A stretch of DNA of 64,000 bases. It comes from Spizellomyces punctatus DAOM BR117. Its lineage: Eukaryota; Chytridiomycota; Chytridiomycetes; Spizellomycetales; Spizellomycetaceae. The stretch is from assembly GCF_000182565.1 (NCBI RefSeq), contig NW_015971545.1, positions 910,030-974,029 on the forward strand. The letters are read 5' to 3'. A model generated the notes under the pieces. That model saw nothing but the letters and a program-made list of their open reading frames with translations, was not told the origin of the DNA and made no database searches. The stretch's first letter is position 1. Every line of letters starts with the position of its first letter. This document shows, one piece after another, positions 41,198-53,022 of this stretch. Made by a program: the position numbers and the translations under genes.

Positions 41198-42559
41198 TTA
41201 TAATATCCGATTGAGTGCATATTTGCTTCCTTCCACTCCTAGAAAGAACGCAGCACTCGCTGGAAACGCCCTGATGAGTGTCGGTCCCAGACCTCGAAAC
41301 AACGCAGGAAGGCCGCCTTCGGCCAGAGTTTGCCGGAAACAGGTAGCCAGAGACACTGGCGCACCGCCTGATTGATAGCGTGATTTCACAGTGTCAAACG
41401 GTATGGCTACCGTCCAATTTGCCATGCCAGCAAGTCCTTCGCAAAACATCAGGCAAAATACCTGACGGTTCAAACAACATACGACTTACCTCCAGCCAAC
41501 AGAATAGTCCCTGCATTCAACTCAACACCAATATCCGAACTCAACCCACGCTTAACCGCTTCATAGGTCGCAAAATAAAAGAAGCTACCTGGGACATCAC
41601 GTAACAATGTAAGACCAGTGCCCCGAAACAGAGACCGTACACCGCCCTCTCGAACTATCTGCCTTATGATTTCCGTAGCGGTTCCTTTGCCCGTTTTGAC
41701 CTGTAATCGTATCTTGATCTGTTCCGCTGGACCAAGGATGGCGGCAGTCGGAATAGCGGAAAATGCGCCTATTGGACCATGTCGCGTCAAACACTTTCCA
41801 TAGAGTCTCATATAAGCCATTCTGTACCGGCAAGAGCAATTTGCGACAAGGACAGCGTGTCCACGAGTTCAACGTTGCCGGATGTCGGCGAACGCCGGCG
41901 ACCTGGACCTCCTGTCACATCGCGCACGAGTACTTGGCCTATGTAATAAGCTAGTGGGCGCAAAGTCAGGTCACCTTGATACAATGACGTGAAGAATTCG
42001 CCAACAGATTCTTACACCAAAGACAGGTCGCCAGGACAGGCTAAGAGCAACGTGTGGACAGGCAAAATAAGCACACTGCAAGCTACCTTATGCCATATAA
42101 AATCGGGGATACATTAAAAGCGTCCAGTACTCACCGGCGTCCCGATCAACACTGGCGCAACTCCTTTGTACAACCCACGAGGTCCATTGTTAACGAATAT
42201 ATTCCTCATTGCCCGAAAGGTATTGGTCTCATGTTTTGTGGAGGTTTGCATAAGAACTTTGACAAGGTCAAACGGGTGTGACACGCCAACCTGTGAGATC
42301 AAATGAATGAGCCTATTAGAGTCAATTTAGGGAGACTGAGCTCCGTAAATTCTTATCGGAGAAGAGCGATGATTCTAAGTGCCGTATGCTTCCTCTACTC
42401 CAACTGCTGTGAAGCTCACATGCCCATTACTCTCCATGGAACTTTGGGGCTCCTACCCTGAATGTCACTTACCATCACAACACCACCACCACCTCCAGAT
42501 AAAAAAGATTTCAACGCAGCATGTCGCTGTCTATTGTCTTTAGAATCGTCCATTTGCAT
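41198..42559 (-). CDS. Mitochondrial carrier (SLC25), carnitine/acylcarnitine-like
   Basis: A multi-exon gene ending TAA-equivalent at 41198-41200, with start ATG at 42559 or 42553 (MDDSKDNRQRHAALKSF). Three mitochondrial-carrier repeats are visible through their PX[D/E]XX[K/R] signatures: HPFDLVKVLMQ (about 42285), GPAEQIKIRLQ (about 41725) and IPFDTVKSRYQ (about 41400). Each is followed by the EGG/G-LF-G type second helix motif (REGGVRSLFRGTG; AEGGLPALFRGLG). The middle signature and ARD/LLRDVPGSFFYFATYE resemble carnitine/acylcarnitine and ornithine carriers. The substrate is not settled from sequence. The stretch 41.83-42.0 kb holds a short exon whose limits I did not resolve. Confidence 0.85.
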
Positions 42560-42746
42560 CTGTAAACCGTTCAACACCAATGACAGTTCATCTCGCCCAA
42601 AATCGTTTAATGACGTTTAATGACGCCACCCACTTGAGCGCGACGCGATCGCTTTGGTTATTGCAAGAACTCGTCTTGTCGTTTGACGCTGACTCCATCT
42701 TTTCAGGCATACCTACCCGCCACGATATCGTAAAATCCGGTCGTAG

Positions 42747-45015
42747 ATGCCGCCTTTACCAGAGACTGAAGAAAATTCAACAGGGATGGCCGAAGGAGAA
42801 GATGTAGATCTGAAGGGCCAGCCACAACAGCTGAATTCAGTTCTAGTTGAGAGCACAGACGTTCCATTGTCCACTGTAGCGTCGGCAGCCGAGGCTGCTG
42901 AGAACTTTCATGAAAAGTAGGTCACTTTGCGTAATACCTACTGACACCTCGAAGGGAATCCAAAAACAAATGCTGATCCAGATCTGTTTAGACATGTTCC
43001 ACCACCCCCAACCCTCTTGCGGGACCACAACCGGGCGCACTCGAATGCAATAAGACGTTCACGAAGCATATCCCAGATGTCCCTCACGTCCGAAACAAGC
43101 AAAGTCTCGTACCTCACTCTCCCCGGAAGCGTTATTGGAGAAGACGGCTATGCAACTGGAGTCGTCTATGAATATTACAAGGGAGACTTTGGAGCACTTC
43201 CTGACTTCAACACCTTGGAACACTTCAGCGCCGGGATATCAAAGTCCATCTCCATCGATGCCAAAACAGAAGCAACCTTTTTTGACCCGGGATTGCAAAA
43301 AGGGCGATCAACCGAAGGTATGTTGCTTTGCGTCGCAGATTCACTTTGATTCGTTCCGTTGATGACTTGGCATACTTCCACCTTGTGGGTTACAGTGGGA
43401 AATTTTGCAGTACGATTCACTGCGCAGGTGTGCTGGAAGCGACGATATGATGACAACTGGAACACTAGTCTAATTTTGTTGGTTTAGCTCAAAATACCTC
43501 ACGCCGGAACATGGACATTTTACTTGTCATCCAATGATGGGTGAGATTGTTTGCGCAAGATTGTCTTCCCAGAAGCGCTCTGTCTCTGACTGCGTGAGAT
43601 GACCAGGTCGGCGCTGTATGTATCCGGAAAGAAAGTCATTGACAATGATGGATCTGTAAGTCACATGTGTGTAACCCCTATGATCCCTTCGTTTCTCACG
43701 TATCCCTTTGCAGCATTATTCCGTGGAGAAAGAGGGTAACTCCGTCACTTGTACCAAATGGAGTCGACTATTTTCATCTTGCTGACATGTTGCATTAGGA
43801 ACGCTTCGAATACCCGGTCCCGGATACTATCCCATAACTGTGTGTTTCTTCCATCGAAACGGAAAGCTTCTTGAGGGTATGCCCCGGAAACTTGTATTTG
43901 TCATGGATGTCCCTTCTCAACTATTATTGTGGTATAGGAGTGCGACAGGGAGCCTCGTTGTCTCTTTCGGTAAGACTCTGCAGCGTCATTTTTTGATGCT
44001 AGACAACTTCCTCATTGAGAACGACACTCCATAGTATTACTGTGCTGGAACGGTAATGAGAGTCCCCACAAAACCCGAGTTGAAGATCATGAACTTATTT
44101 GATAACATAGGGGTGGTTGCCATACCCGTCAGATCGGGTTGCAAAAACTGTTATTCCTGAATCCTCCCTGTTTTACAATCCTCGGGAAGAGAAGGTTGTC
44201 CGAATTCTGGATTCATCGCATGCCATGGTGAGAACGAGGGTTAGGGGTTGTTCGTGCGTGTTCAATCGGATGACTTTCATTCTGTTTCAAGGCGTGGGAT
44301 CTTCCTGATGAGAATGAAGAGTCTAGATTACTGAATTTGGAGGAGGTATGAGATGTCCCACCCGTAATATGGTCTTGTAAGATTATGACACTGCTGTCCT
44401 CAGGATTTGCGAGATATGTCTGACAGACTCGTGAGCGTCCAACGGGCGCTAGAAAACGAACGCCAGAGGTCGCAGGAGCTAGTGAGCCGGCTATTGGAGA
44501 TGCCGCTATTCCGTCGTTCTTCGGATCAGTCGTTCAATCTCCTGTTGGAACACCACGCCCATGGATCAGACGAATTATTTGAGAACATGCATGTCCAACA
44601 GGTTCGTCCATTATCGGCTTACCGTACAGCAGCGGCCTAGGTTAATGCGTTGAATACTCTCTCAGATGGAATTCGTGACGAAGCACGTCGCCGATGTGAA
44701 GCGGCTGAAGACGGCTTACTTCTTTGCGTTGGGTGTTCAAGCAAAAATGAGGCAGGGGCAAAATAACTTTAGCGTCCAAGTAGGTCAATCTGGTTTAGAA
44801 GTCTGCATATATTTCTCATTGCTCAATAATCGCGATCTCATAAGGAGGCATACGAGCGTTGTGTGAGAGACAACATTCCAGTAGAGGTACAGAGAATTCG
44901 TAAAATTTCGTCCCCGATTTCGATATTGATCTCTTGTGATGGTTTCTAGGATTGGCCGGGGTTTCTCCGAACTGCCATGGCACAAGCTAAAGACAATCCC
45001 CGGTTAACACAGTAG
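42747..45015 (+). CDS. PA14-domain protein with C-terminal coiled coil
   Basis: A multi-exon gene starting MPPLPETEENS at 42747, divergent from the carrier 187 bp away. After a Ser-rich N-terminus, exons from about 43085 to 43960 encode a PA14-like beta-barrel. Landmarks are VGNFAVRFTAQ, LKIPHAGTWTFYLSSNDG (after the acceptor near 43490), ALYVSGKKVIDNDG and GYYPITVCFFHRNG. The GTxTFYLxSxDG...LYVDGxxVIDNDG pattern is the PA14 signature, known from adhesins, glycosidases and toxins as a carbohydrate-binding or processing module. There is no signal peptide in this model, and the C-terminal half is helical (DLRDMSDRLVSVQRALENERQRSQ), so an intracellular role is likely. The stop is TAG 45013-45015. 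Junctions between 43.95 and 44.4 kb are uncertain. Confidence 0.75.
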
Positions 45016-45311
45016 TGCATTGGACATCAACGTATTAGCTCGAACTCTATGATTATCGCGCGTGCCACCCGCAAACCTCTGATATTGACCTAGTACCCTC
45101 ATTTCGGCGGACGGCGTACTCGTGAAACGACTACCATATTTTGCAACATTACTAGGTGCGAAATCTTTATATATTGCTGGAAACCTTCCGTGACAGATAT
45201 ATGTGCAAAATTGTAAACTTAATCATGAATATTCATTCATATATTAAATATTTGAACACCCACGCGTGAATTTATATAACTTTGTGTCTGTATGCCGTAA
45301 GTCGCGTCTCT
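45016..45311. other. Convergent 3' region
   Basis: Nearly 300 bp of AT-rich sequence between convergent stop codons (PA14 gene and HROB-like gene), with AATATTCATTCATATATTAAATATT near 45230. No gene. Confidence 0.4.
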
Positions 45312-47503
45312 CTATGAATCGAAATCAACATCATATGGCTCGCCAGGAAGGGATTCTAGGAATGCCTGCGTATTATCAACGTCGCGATTTTCTTTGACTT
45401 CGCTGACTTCGAGCTGGTGGGAATCGCTCGAAGGGGTACCCTGATCGTATGAGGATCATTATATATATCTTGGTTATACGCGGAGCAAACTGAACACGTA
45501 CGGTGAGATTGGGCACATTGGTATCTTTCATCAATCGCGGAGGTCGTCCGGTAGCTGTAAAGATGGAAACAATATTGGCTAGAGTGACATTGAGATACTT
45601 TGCTCGACCCGTCGGCTTAAAAGTCGAGATCTGCAACTGGCGGTTAATGTTTGACTCGCATCTTCAGCTCAGCACATGCTGCACCTTTCGAAGTTCCAAA
45701 ACCGTTCCATTACATATTGCATCACCAAAGTGATCAAATACATTCCGATGAATGGCTCCTTGCATTTCACCTGCCCGCCGAGAGGAGTAGTATCAGATAT
45801 TGGTCCCATTGCTGTATACCTTCCCATTTTATCCACCTGTTGGGTCTTTAAATATTGCTGCACCATCTACGTCCGTCTTTCGCAGTTCCTTGATTAGGGC
45901 GATCAGATCCGGTATCTTGTGTTCATATGACGTGCGCAGAAACGCTGAGATTCCGTTGAGGGATGCTAGGGGAGGTCTTTGCCTTTAGAATTGATACACC
46001 GACGGAAATCATCGGGAGTATTACCATTGTATTCTTTGATCGTATTCAACATATTTGACCAAGCCAAAGTAGTAAAGTCTTCATCTTGTTGGGAGAGTGT
46101 TGTACGCGTTACAGTGGGCAATCTTTTGCCGTTGCTCGCTTCTTCCGCGTCTGACATGGGCCTACTTCTTTTGACGCCTTTGAGCAATATAGATGCTGAT
46201 TTCGAGCCGAATAACATCGCTTTCTCTGCATGTGTCTGATTGAGTCTCGACAGATGAGTTACACGGGCCAACACTTCTCACTGGTGCTGTCCGAAACATA
46301 CCAGTGTCGGTAGCTTTCCAGCGGGGCCTGGCAGACGTGGTTTGGCAGAAATATCGGCATTGGGAACACGCTCCTGTGTGGATTGTGCTCCTACCATATG
46401 TACATTTACTTCAGCACCAAATTGCTCGGGAAGAGGTGGGGGTGTATGAGAGGGCAATCTTTCAGCTCTTGCATGAAGATACTCAGACGGTTGCGTAGGT
46501 ATGAGAGGATCGCGGTGCGGGGTTGTTCTTGGAGGACTGACAGAAGATGTACTGATCGCACTCTTCCTGTTGACCCTAAGGTCAAAGATGGGCTTGGTAA
46601 GAGGCTTTGGAGAAGGGATCGCCGGCTCATGTGATTGTTTGGGATGTCCAAAGCTTGCGGTCAGCTGGGTTGATTCTTGATCTTGGAAGGCCTTGTTCAG
46701 ACTATTTGAGGATTCACCTGCAGCTTGTTCCGCTAACGAAGGTGACGATGATTTTAACTGTCTACCATGCGTGAACCTGCTTGTTCTGTCTGGTGACAAC
46801 GCGCCAGCATTGGGAGGTACGTCGCTTTCGATGGGTAGGTGATTTGAATGCGTAGGCACCGCAAGAAATGCAGTGGGGTCTCTGCGTCCCAGCGGTCTTC
46901 GTGGCTGCAAGGGTCTCGAAGCTGGCGTGCTTTGAATGTGCGAGGGGGATTGCTGTTGATTTGCAGGCGGCGATGAAGATGCTGGCGTCAAGTGGTGCGA
47001 GGATAATGAAGTTTGAGTTGGCACGAGAGGTCTGTGAGACAACGAAGGGGCACTTAGAGAAGGACCAGTATTCGGATCATCAAGGAGGGTCAGAAGGTCG
47101 TCATTGAGTGCAAACTCAAGGCAGTTTTCATCAAACTCGTCCACTGAGTCCTGCACAGTCAGAGCGGGCTGCGTAGTAGGTAACTCTTTTGCACCGCCCG
47201 GACATGTGTCCTTGCTGCCCTTTGCCTCCTTCTGACCAGAGAAATAGCCGTTCAGTAACTAGAATCAGTATTCCTCAAGACAAGTGGCTTCTAACCTTTG
47301 GTGAAGGTACTTTGAATGCGGCAGCAAGTCTTTGTGCGTCACCGTCGTATGCAGTGGATTTGCTTTCCTGACGTTGAGGCAGTAGTGAAGGACGTTGTGA
47401 CTTGGCGCCAGCTCTCGCTTTCGATATTCCCTATATAAAAGTTACTCGTTTATCACACAAAACATCTCAATGCAATCCAGGCAGGAGAACCAACCTTGAA
47501 CAT
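45312..47503 (-). CDS. HROB: HROB (MCM8IP)-like homologous-recombination OB-fold protein
   Basis: A multi-exon gene. A tiny first exon (MFK, 47503-47495) is proposed, then GISKARAGAK..., then an acidic segment (DSVDEFDENCLEFALNDDLLTLLDDP, near 47140), then a long disordered Ser/Pro-rich region. The conserved C-terminus includes NGISAFLRTSYEHKIPDLIALIKELRKTDVDGAAIFKDPTG (about 45960-45845). It then splices to EMQGAIHRNVFDHFGDAICNGTVLELRKV (about 45770-45690) and to TGRAKYLNVTLANIVSIF (about 45620-45570). K-I-P-x-L...FKDPTGEMQGxxHR...G-S/T-V-L...YLNVT-x-x-N-I-V is the OB-fold core of vertebrate HROB, which loads the MCM8-MCM9 helicase in recombination. An acidic tail (NTQAFLESLPGEPYDVDFDS) precedes TAG 45312-45314, also as in HROB. 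The 5' exon is the weakest part. Confidence 0.83.
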
Positions 47504-47848
47504 GCGGCTGCTAATAACAGGTGTCGCTGCTCGCCAACGCAAATGTTCGCAACTGTGGGCTAGTGGACTTGGACAGTAGGAGGCTGTGCAATCTATTAAA
47601 CCATTTGTGTCTGAAATTGGCTCTGCTGACTCATCACCGAAATGCAAATGATACTTAATCGCCGTGCAAGTTGCATGAACTCAAAAAAAAAGTATGGTTC
47701 ACCCATATTTGCAGGATAGACTCTCAAGAGTCTAATCAAGAGTCATCAGAATACACAAAATTATACGCTTGCTTTCACGCATGGCCAACCCATGTAGTGA
47801 ACCACCTCAGTGAATCCTTCTCTGTCAGCTTGTCATCGACCCAACACA
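47504..47848. other. Spacer between HROB-like and DCP2 genes
   Basis: About 345 bp between the DCP2 stop and the HROB-like start, both on the minus strand. It contains the HROB promoter and DCP2 3' UTR. Contains an A9 run near 47682. No gene is seen. Confidence 0.4.
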
Positions 47849-50558
47849 TTACTGGCGTGCAGACTGTCTTCTTTTCCACAGCTTGTCCTGAAACGGAGGT
47901 GAAACCCTGGTGTTACTTATCAGAATGTTACTAATTGAAGCATCTCCACTTACGTCTCCATTCATCTTAGGTCCATTAACAGGACCACTGGTAGCACGCA
48001 TCAACGATGGAGAATGTACTTCTGTGGGAACAGCGCCATCACTCTGAATCCGACGAAAGTCCGCTAATGAAAAGCGGTGGTAGGGTGAGCGCGGAGTGCT
48101 ATTATGCGGAGGCAGTGGAGCGGATGTGTCGCTGACCGCCGTGGATGGTCTGTTATGGGATTCGTTGGAAGGGTCGTGTTGGGGCTGAGACAGAGCAGAC
48201 CCACCCAAGCCTAATAGCGCTTTGAGATGATTTTCTGGGTTATCACTACTGGGTATCTCAGGCCTGCTGCTATACACCTCCGATTGATAGCGTTCTAATG
48301 TGGCCAATGCAGGGGCATTGAAATTTGGTGGACCAGGTGTGCTCAGTGGCCATCTGCTCGCACTGTCAGCACCGCTGCTTGCTTGATTACCGCCAACACC
48401 TCCACCACCAATTCCCAACATCATCTTCAAGTGCGATTCCGCTTGCCCTGTGTTGGCTATCGGTAATGTTGGGTTCGATGGCCCCTGTTCAGTCACGCTC
48501 CCGCGATTCTCGCCCATCAATATATCCAGCAACATCCGTTGCTTGGCTGGACCACGGTCCGCATTGCTAGTTACTGACGCTCGTGACGGTGGCCCCGAAA
48601 ATGCTTCTCGTAGAGGTTCAGAATCATAATTTGGTGGTAGAACGGTCGGTCTCGACGGCATCACTACGGGTTCCGCACCCTGGAATGGTATCGTGGGAGG
48701 CGGTGGATTGATCGGGACAGGTATGGTGGCTTCCGGGTATGCGGCCGAACCCTTTGTCAAAATATCCAATAAGCTCTGCTTATGAGTCTGCTGGCCGCTG
48801 ACGGCAGCAGGCATTGGCATAGGCACGGTGGACGCGATCTCATGGCGGCTCCTGGGAAGGAGAATCTGATTAGGTAAATAAGGATGATGTTGGGAAAGAT
48901 CAGGGTGGGTAGGAGTGGGGATAGGTACGCGGGCCTCTTGTCTTATGGATTGGGGTGTCCCGCTAGCTGCAGGTTGGCCAAACACCATCCCGAGGTTGGG
49001 AGCAATTCCCACAGGGAAAGACGGCGGTGCTCCGACTGCACTATGTGGCGTAGAAATGGTCAACGTAGTTGAGCTAGAATGGGGTAATTGCGCAGACTGA
49101 TACTGCTGAGTGTGTGCATGAAAGGGAGGAACAGGCTGCTCCACGGGTTCATTGAGCGTTGTCGACCGCACGGAAACGCCAAATACCACCGGGGGCATCT
49201 CCTTCGACACATGTGATTGCATATCGACTTGCACTCCAACGGCAGGAGTATTTACAGATGCCCCCACCCCAATCAATGCCTTGATAGATTGTGCTGCCAC
49301 TTGTGCATCCATGACAGGAGTCGCTGCACCTTGTTTGGCCACATCTGTCCGTCGTAATAGTTGATAGTTGCCAACCACCGACGCTGTTGGCATCCTTGAG
49401 TCGATGCCCGACTCTGTACCGGATCGGATGCCGGCGTCCGATGTCGCCCCTTCCCCTTCGCTGTCCGTTGCAGTATTGTAGCCCATTACTATGGAAAGAT
49501 GACGCCCATTCCGCGCTTTGCCCTGGCGCTTCGCTTTTCGATATTTACTCATCCACTGCCGAAGGCCGCTAACGAATGCTGTGACCATGTAGTATTTTTG
49601 ACGCCTCTCCCCTTTGGAGACTGGTACGTTCTCATCTTTGTTCCATCCCGGCAGATCATTAAGTTTGTGCCACCTGATATCCTGAATTGAATCAGTATAA
49701 GCATGAAGGTACAAACAGTGAACGAGCAGAACAGTCCTAAGAAGAAAACCATCTTACCCCGATCTCCTTTCGAGTTTGTGGAATGAATGTGGTTGCCTCA
49801 GGAACACCGGTCAAAATGTATAATCGTATTCTTTGTCCCTTGATCGTCCTCTCTACATACTCATTAACGCGTAAATATGGAGTTATGTCGAATCCTGTCT
49901 CTTCTTTGACCTTGTGCCCAAAAGAACGATCAGGAGGAATATTTGGATGCGCTGACCATCAATACCATTCTTACCTCACGAATAGCACATGGAGCTTCTG
50001 GCTCATCCTTATTTATTTTTCCTTTCGGAAAACCCCAACCTGAACTTGATTTCCAGCCTTTCACCAACAAAACCTAAGGTGGACGTTAGCAAGGAGCCGA
50101 CCACTAGACACAGAACACTGTACCTTATCCAAACGCTCGTTGAGGATGATTGCTCCACATACTGGCACACGGACTTTGTACTCCATAAAGTTTTGAAAGG
50201 CTTTCTCGTGATCGTGAGCCCATCGATGGAGGAGTGGACAGTGCCGAAAAAACTGGGCGCAAAAGTTTTTTAAGGAAAATGAAGGCAGTCGCGGGTTCTC
50301 TTCGCGAACGAAGTCCTCGTAAAACCAATGAGCTTGCTCTATTTGAAAACATATTCTTTCAACCGACGCTAGTTCTTCTTCTGGAATGTTAATGATGAAA
50401 CGGCTGAGAGAGGGCGGAAGTCGGTGTGAGCTACAAACATCCGACGCATGGCCAAAAAGAATACTGTGCAAAATTCCAGCTATCATCTAGTTTCCACCAT
50501 CGCTGTACCTTTGCAGATCGTCCAAAACTTCTTGGAACGTCAGGTCCTGAAATGACAT
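47849..50558 (-). CDS. DCP2: Dcp2 mRNA-decapping enzyme
   Basis: A multi-exon gene. The start at 50558 gives [16 protein letters not shown], which splices to [31 protein letters not shown], the N-terminal Dcp2 box A that binds Dcp1. The Nudix hydrolase domain follows (about 50210-49800). It contains [26 protein letters not shown] and the completed Nudix box after splicing, GX5EX7[10 protein letters not shown], with the catalytic glutamates present. The enzyme removes the m7GDP cap and commits mRNA to 5'-3' decay. The C-terminal half (about 49400-47850) is a long disordered extension with repeated short motifs of the type QKxLLDIL/LLDILMG and HLKxLLGxGG (about 48760, 48530, 48430, 48210). These resemble helical leucine-rich motifs that bind Edc3 and Pat1. 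A 66-nt in-frame intron may lie at 47888-47953. Confidence 0.93.
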
Positions 50559-50674
50559 AATTTGTCGTGGGGTAAAAGGGAGCTTTTAACACTAGCTCAC
50601 ACACACAAGATTCAATGTCCATTATGGCACGTGATCCGCCGTGTGTAAGCCACCTTCCCCCGCATATCGATAAC

Positions 50675-51353
50675 ACTAGGACCCATTATTATCCGGATTA
50701 ATCCGGTTAATCATATCGCATAATCAGAACCCCCATCTATTGCTCAAAGCGGTGTGGCATGCTAATGTAACTTTTTTTTTAAACTGCGGTGAGGCACATG
50801 TTGAAGGTCTATAAAAGGGGGGCCTTTGCTGTCTCTTCCCTCTTTCCTCTTTACCCATCCTTGACTCTCAAACCATCTGCGCAACTCTCATCGCGAGTCC
50901 ATCATGAGAATGCAGATGTGGTGGTGCCGAGGACCTTGCCCTCCCGACTACAACCAACTGGAACCAGCAACAATCACTCGGAACCAACAAAGCTGCTATT
51001 ATGCTGCCACATTAGTTGAGCTTGGTTGGTATGTGCTGATTGCATCATTTCATTCTGTTATTCATCTCGCTGACATGCAGTTTTTTATAGTCTCCAAGTC
51101 TTGTCACTGAACATCCTCCAGCTTGCGAGTCTCCCCAATGTTGTGAAGACTCTGGCTTCAATGCCATCAAGAGTTCTGGATCAAGGCTTAGTAGGGACCG
51201 TGTGTGGTGGTGGGCAATTATCCGGTTAGAACCAACCGTTACGTATTGCGTGTATAATTGCCTAGTAGTAGTTAGATAGCTTTTCCGAACCGGTTGTCGC
51301 CGGTTTATTCCCTGGTGTAGTAGCTAGTGCCAGTTTCTGTCACCTCTACACTA
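50675..51353 (-). repeat. Short interspersed element, copy 1
   Basis: A 679-bp unit bounded by CACTA at both ends and closely matching 53023-53755. It begins with a perfect palindrome around CCGGATTAATCCGG (about 50696), has a TATA box (TATAAAA at 50810-50816) and a pyrimidine-rich tract. A small frame beginning with MRMQMWWCRGP at 50902 follows, then an intron-like GTATGT...TGCAG, and a 3' part with AACCGGTTGTCGCCGGTTT (about 51290). The right strand of its transcription would be plus by the TATA box; strand here is left nominal. It lies only about 115 bp upstream of the DCP2 start codon. Solo LTR, non-autonomous element or duplicated gene fragment are all possible. Confidence 0.75.
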
Positions 51354-51407
51354 TATTTTACAATGTCACCAACGATACAATGAGCTATATACATGAGCTG
51401 CTTCCAA

Positions 51408-52271
51408 TCAAACCAGAATCAAAGCCACAGCAACGCCAGCCAAGCTCAGGCCAGCATTTCTAACTAAGGTCGAACCAGCAGACTTTGGCGCAGTTGAAGA
51501 TCCAGTATTGGTTGCTGAGGAAGAAGAGGTCTTGAGCAAAACAGTCCATTCGCTGTTTGATTTGACGCTCGCACTCGTTGAGGCCGTCTTGTTTTCATCG
51601 GCATCAAATTTCGAGGTCTTTTCATCGACCATCCAAGCACCGTTCTAAATCGACAAATGTTAAAATGTGATTGGACGAATTATGTAGACACAAATAGTGT
51701 TACCTGTACGAAAGCCAATCTAGTATCCATTAATTTGGCACCTGCACCACCAGCAGCGGTCACAGCTGCAGCGCTGACTGCAAACTCAATCTTGGCACTT
51801 GCACCAGCAGCGAGAGCAGTACGATAGGTTACTTTCCAGGAGTTCTTGGCGAGTAATTTGAACCCGGATGGGACTGTGGATATGGATGGTGTACCAGATG
51901 TTACGGTCTAAAAATTGAAATTATAGGTTATTAGCACATACAGGAAACAGATAAAGCAAATAGTAAATTTGACAACCAACCACTGTATTTGCCACGGTCG
52001 AATTGACATCTAACTCAAACCCATCAGGGTAAGTTACATCAACTTTCTTGCCAGCTACGAGAGTAACAGGAGTGTTTAGTGTGGCATTCACGCGCACACC
52101 ATCCTTGTCGTCGTCTCCTTCCTCCTTCTCTTGACGTGCGAAAAGCACTTGATTTGTGCGTGAAAATTGAGTTACCGCCGCGATGTCTTGGCTAGGAGTT
52201 ACGGCTGCGGCGGCAGCAGAGATGCCGAGAAGCATCAAGGCAAAAGTAGAAGAGAAGATCATTTTAACCAT
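51408..52271 (-). CDS. Predicted GPI-anchored secreted protein
   Basis: Three exons (52271 to about 51980, about 51908-51705, about 51655-51408). From MVKMIFSSTFALMLLGISAAAAA the N-terminus is a signal peptide. The ectodomain carries a beta-sandwich-like pattern (NTPVTLVAGKKVDVTYPDGFEL; SWKVTYRTALAAGASAKIEF) and ends with a Ser/Thr-rich spacer (TSSSSATNTGSSTAPKSAGS). A final hydrophobic tail (LSLAGVAVALILV) is typical of GPI attachment. I do not recognise a catalytic domain; a structural wall protein is inferred. The gene lies between the two repeat copies. A longer N-terminus beginning at 52409 is possible but would bury the signal sequence. Confidence 0.72.
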
Positions 52272-53022
52272 GACTAAGAAGGCGATGGCAAGAAAAGCAA
52301 GAAGATTGGAGGCAAGGTGCCCAGCTGAGTCTCCTTTTATAGACCATTTCTGTTGCCCCTTGTCCTCTTCAGCAATGGATATATCGGCTGTTGCCAAGAT
52401 AATTTGCATACATAGTCTGAGGTATCATGTCAATTCACAAGGGTAGGTAGCTTGGATGTTTGGGGTGGCTTTACAAGTAAGTTTAATGGAGGGCTTTGTG
52501 ATGTCTCTTTGCGTATATGGATATTCGCAACGGGTGTCCAGAGCACAGAAATTATGTTCTACTTTCATGGTAAACCAATCAGGGTTCTCTTGGCGCATAT
52601 GGATTTGTTCTGACGGTGGAGGATTCTGCAACGGTGTCAGAACATTGGAAATTCTTGTTCTAAATCAATCCCCATTCAACCGTGGTAGCGTCACTCTCAC
52701 ACGATCACAAAGGCCGAAATTTGAAAGTTGAATCATCTTCCCCAGTCCCATTTAGCCACGGACAATGCGAACCATCTCTATCCCTGAGGGAGCCCTAGAG
52801 CAATGGTGTGAACTTGAATTACTTGCCAAGAGCATGTAATGTCCAATTTCCAACAAATCTATTTACGTTGCCAAGACCGAGGCGGAGTGGGAGTGGTTGA
52901 TTATCTATCAGCCCGAACCTAATCGACATTCTCATCTGTTGGAAAAGCCGATACGCAAATGTATCTCTGGCTTTCAGTGTCGACATGACTGGCCAACATA
53001 GTGTGGAGGTGATTGAAAATGG
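52272..53022. other. Gene-free spacer with degenerate repeats
   Basis: About 750 bp upstream of the GPI-protein gene, so it contains that promoter. Two loosely similar blocks (GCGTATATGGATATTCGCAACGG near 52510 and GCGCATATGGATTTGTTCTGACGG near 52595) suggest a decayed duplication. No gene is recognised. Confidence 0.35.
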
